Source: Arcobacter nitrofigilis DSM 7299
GTDB taxonomy: Bacteria; Campylobacterota; Campylobacteria; Campylobacterales; Arcobacteraceae
Length of the DNA: 64,000 nucleotides
Reading direction: 5' to 3'
NCBI RefSeq assembly: GCF_000092245.1
Contig: NC_014166.1
Location: forward strand, 930,001 to 994,000
The translations under genes were made by a program, and so were the position numbers. The notes beneath the pieces were generated by a model. The model was not told the origin of the DNA and searched no databases. It saw only the letters and a list, made by a program, of their open reading frames with translations. Positions 63,767 through 64,000 of this stretch are shown piece by piece. Position 1 is the stretch's first letter; each line of letters starts with the position of its first letter.

Positions 63767-64000
63767 ATTACAAGTATTATTAGGATTTATAGGAATACTA
63801 ATTGCTTTTTTCGCATGGCAATATCCAAAACAAATTGAACAATTAAATAGCGAAAAAATAATATCTAAATCTGAAGTTATAAAAAAAGCTAACCTAAAAT
63901 TATTAGGTTCCAATTTAAAAGTTAAAATAAAAGAGGGTAAATATTTTTATTCTGGTGGTGAATTAAATTCAACTAACTCAGAAACAACAATTTACATAAA
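63756..64000 (+). CDS. Membrane-anchored protein, cut by the right edge
   Basis: An ORF starting at 63756 with AAGGA before it, overlapping the HNH gene by 11 bases and open to the end of the window (81 residues seen). It starts MTNKLQVLLGFIGILIAFFA, one membrane helix, followed by a charged region. Coupling to the HNH gene suggests a joint function. The product cannot be named from this part. Confidence 0.7.
   Translation, partial: MTNKLQVLLGFIGILIAFFAWQYPKQIEQLNSEKIISKSEVIKKANLKLLGSNLKVKIKEGKYFYSGGELNSTNSETTIYI

Overview
The window is AT-rich DNA from a Campylobacterota genome, most likely of the Arcobacter group. Reasons: the family-level look of the proteins, the ADP-heptose gene order, TAT-exported selenocysteine formate dehydrogenases with small TAT partner proteins, and several TTG/GTG starts behind AGGA-type ribosome binding sites. 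It is chromosomal and both edges cut a gene.

Region 1 (1-11400) is mostly housekeeping: the end of cysQ, a nucleotidyltransferase-fold protein, a pseudopilin, a complete ADP-heptose pathway (gmhB, hldD, hldE, gmhA) interrupted by an exported ATP-dependent DNA ligase on the other strand, then apt, trpB, a DedA protein, leucyl aminopeptidase, an HMGL-like aldolase and a DoxX protein. Region 2 (11400-19140) is a D-amino-acid module: alr, dadA and ridA on one strand, and on the other a YheO-like regulator, a TRAP transporter and a VanX/DdpX-type D-Ala-D-Ala dipeptidase. Divergent promoters there share a palindrome.

Region 3 (19137-23363) holds a small SelW-like selenoprotein whose UGA hides it from ordinary ORF calling, an FMN-binding protein, a 0.5-kb inverted-repeat element, and a SIR2-TPR protein built of near-identical 123-bp repeats and broken by homopolymer indels. 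Region 4 (23365-51580) is a formate/selenium island: two formate dehydrogenase operons, each with an in-frame UGA in fdhA, FdhD and other accessory genes, a binding-protein/histidine-kinase/response-regulator trio, a transglutaminase-mer-like operon, YedF, a double-cubane-cluster reductase with its activator, and the selenocysteine machinery selD (itself a selenoprotein), tRNA-Sec, selA and selB. A conserved roughly 38-bp box with a GTAAA-N6-TTTAC core lies upstream of both FDH operons, the transglutaminase operon and the reductase operon.

Region 5 (50963-64000) is accessory. A methyltransferase is followed by two lipoproteins and a broken duplicate of its own 3' half, then a second copy of the 0.5-kb element. 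After that comes an integrative element: tyrosine recombinase, excisionase-like HTH protein, replication-initiation-factor-type Rep, small possible ssDNA-binding protein and an unknown gene. It carries a complete Qat anti-phage system (qatA KAP ATPase, qatB, qatC QueC-like, qatD TatD-like), followed by an HNH protein and a membrane-anchored protein cut by the right edge.
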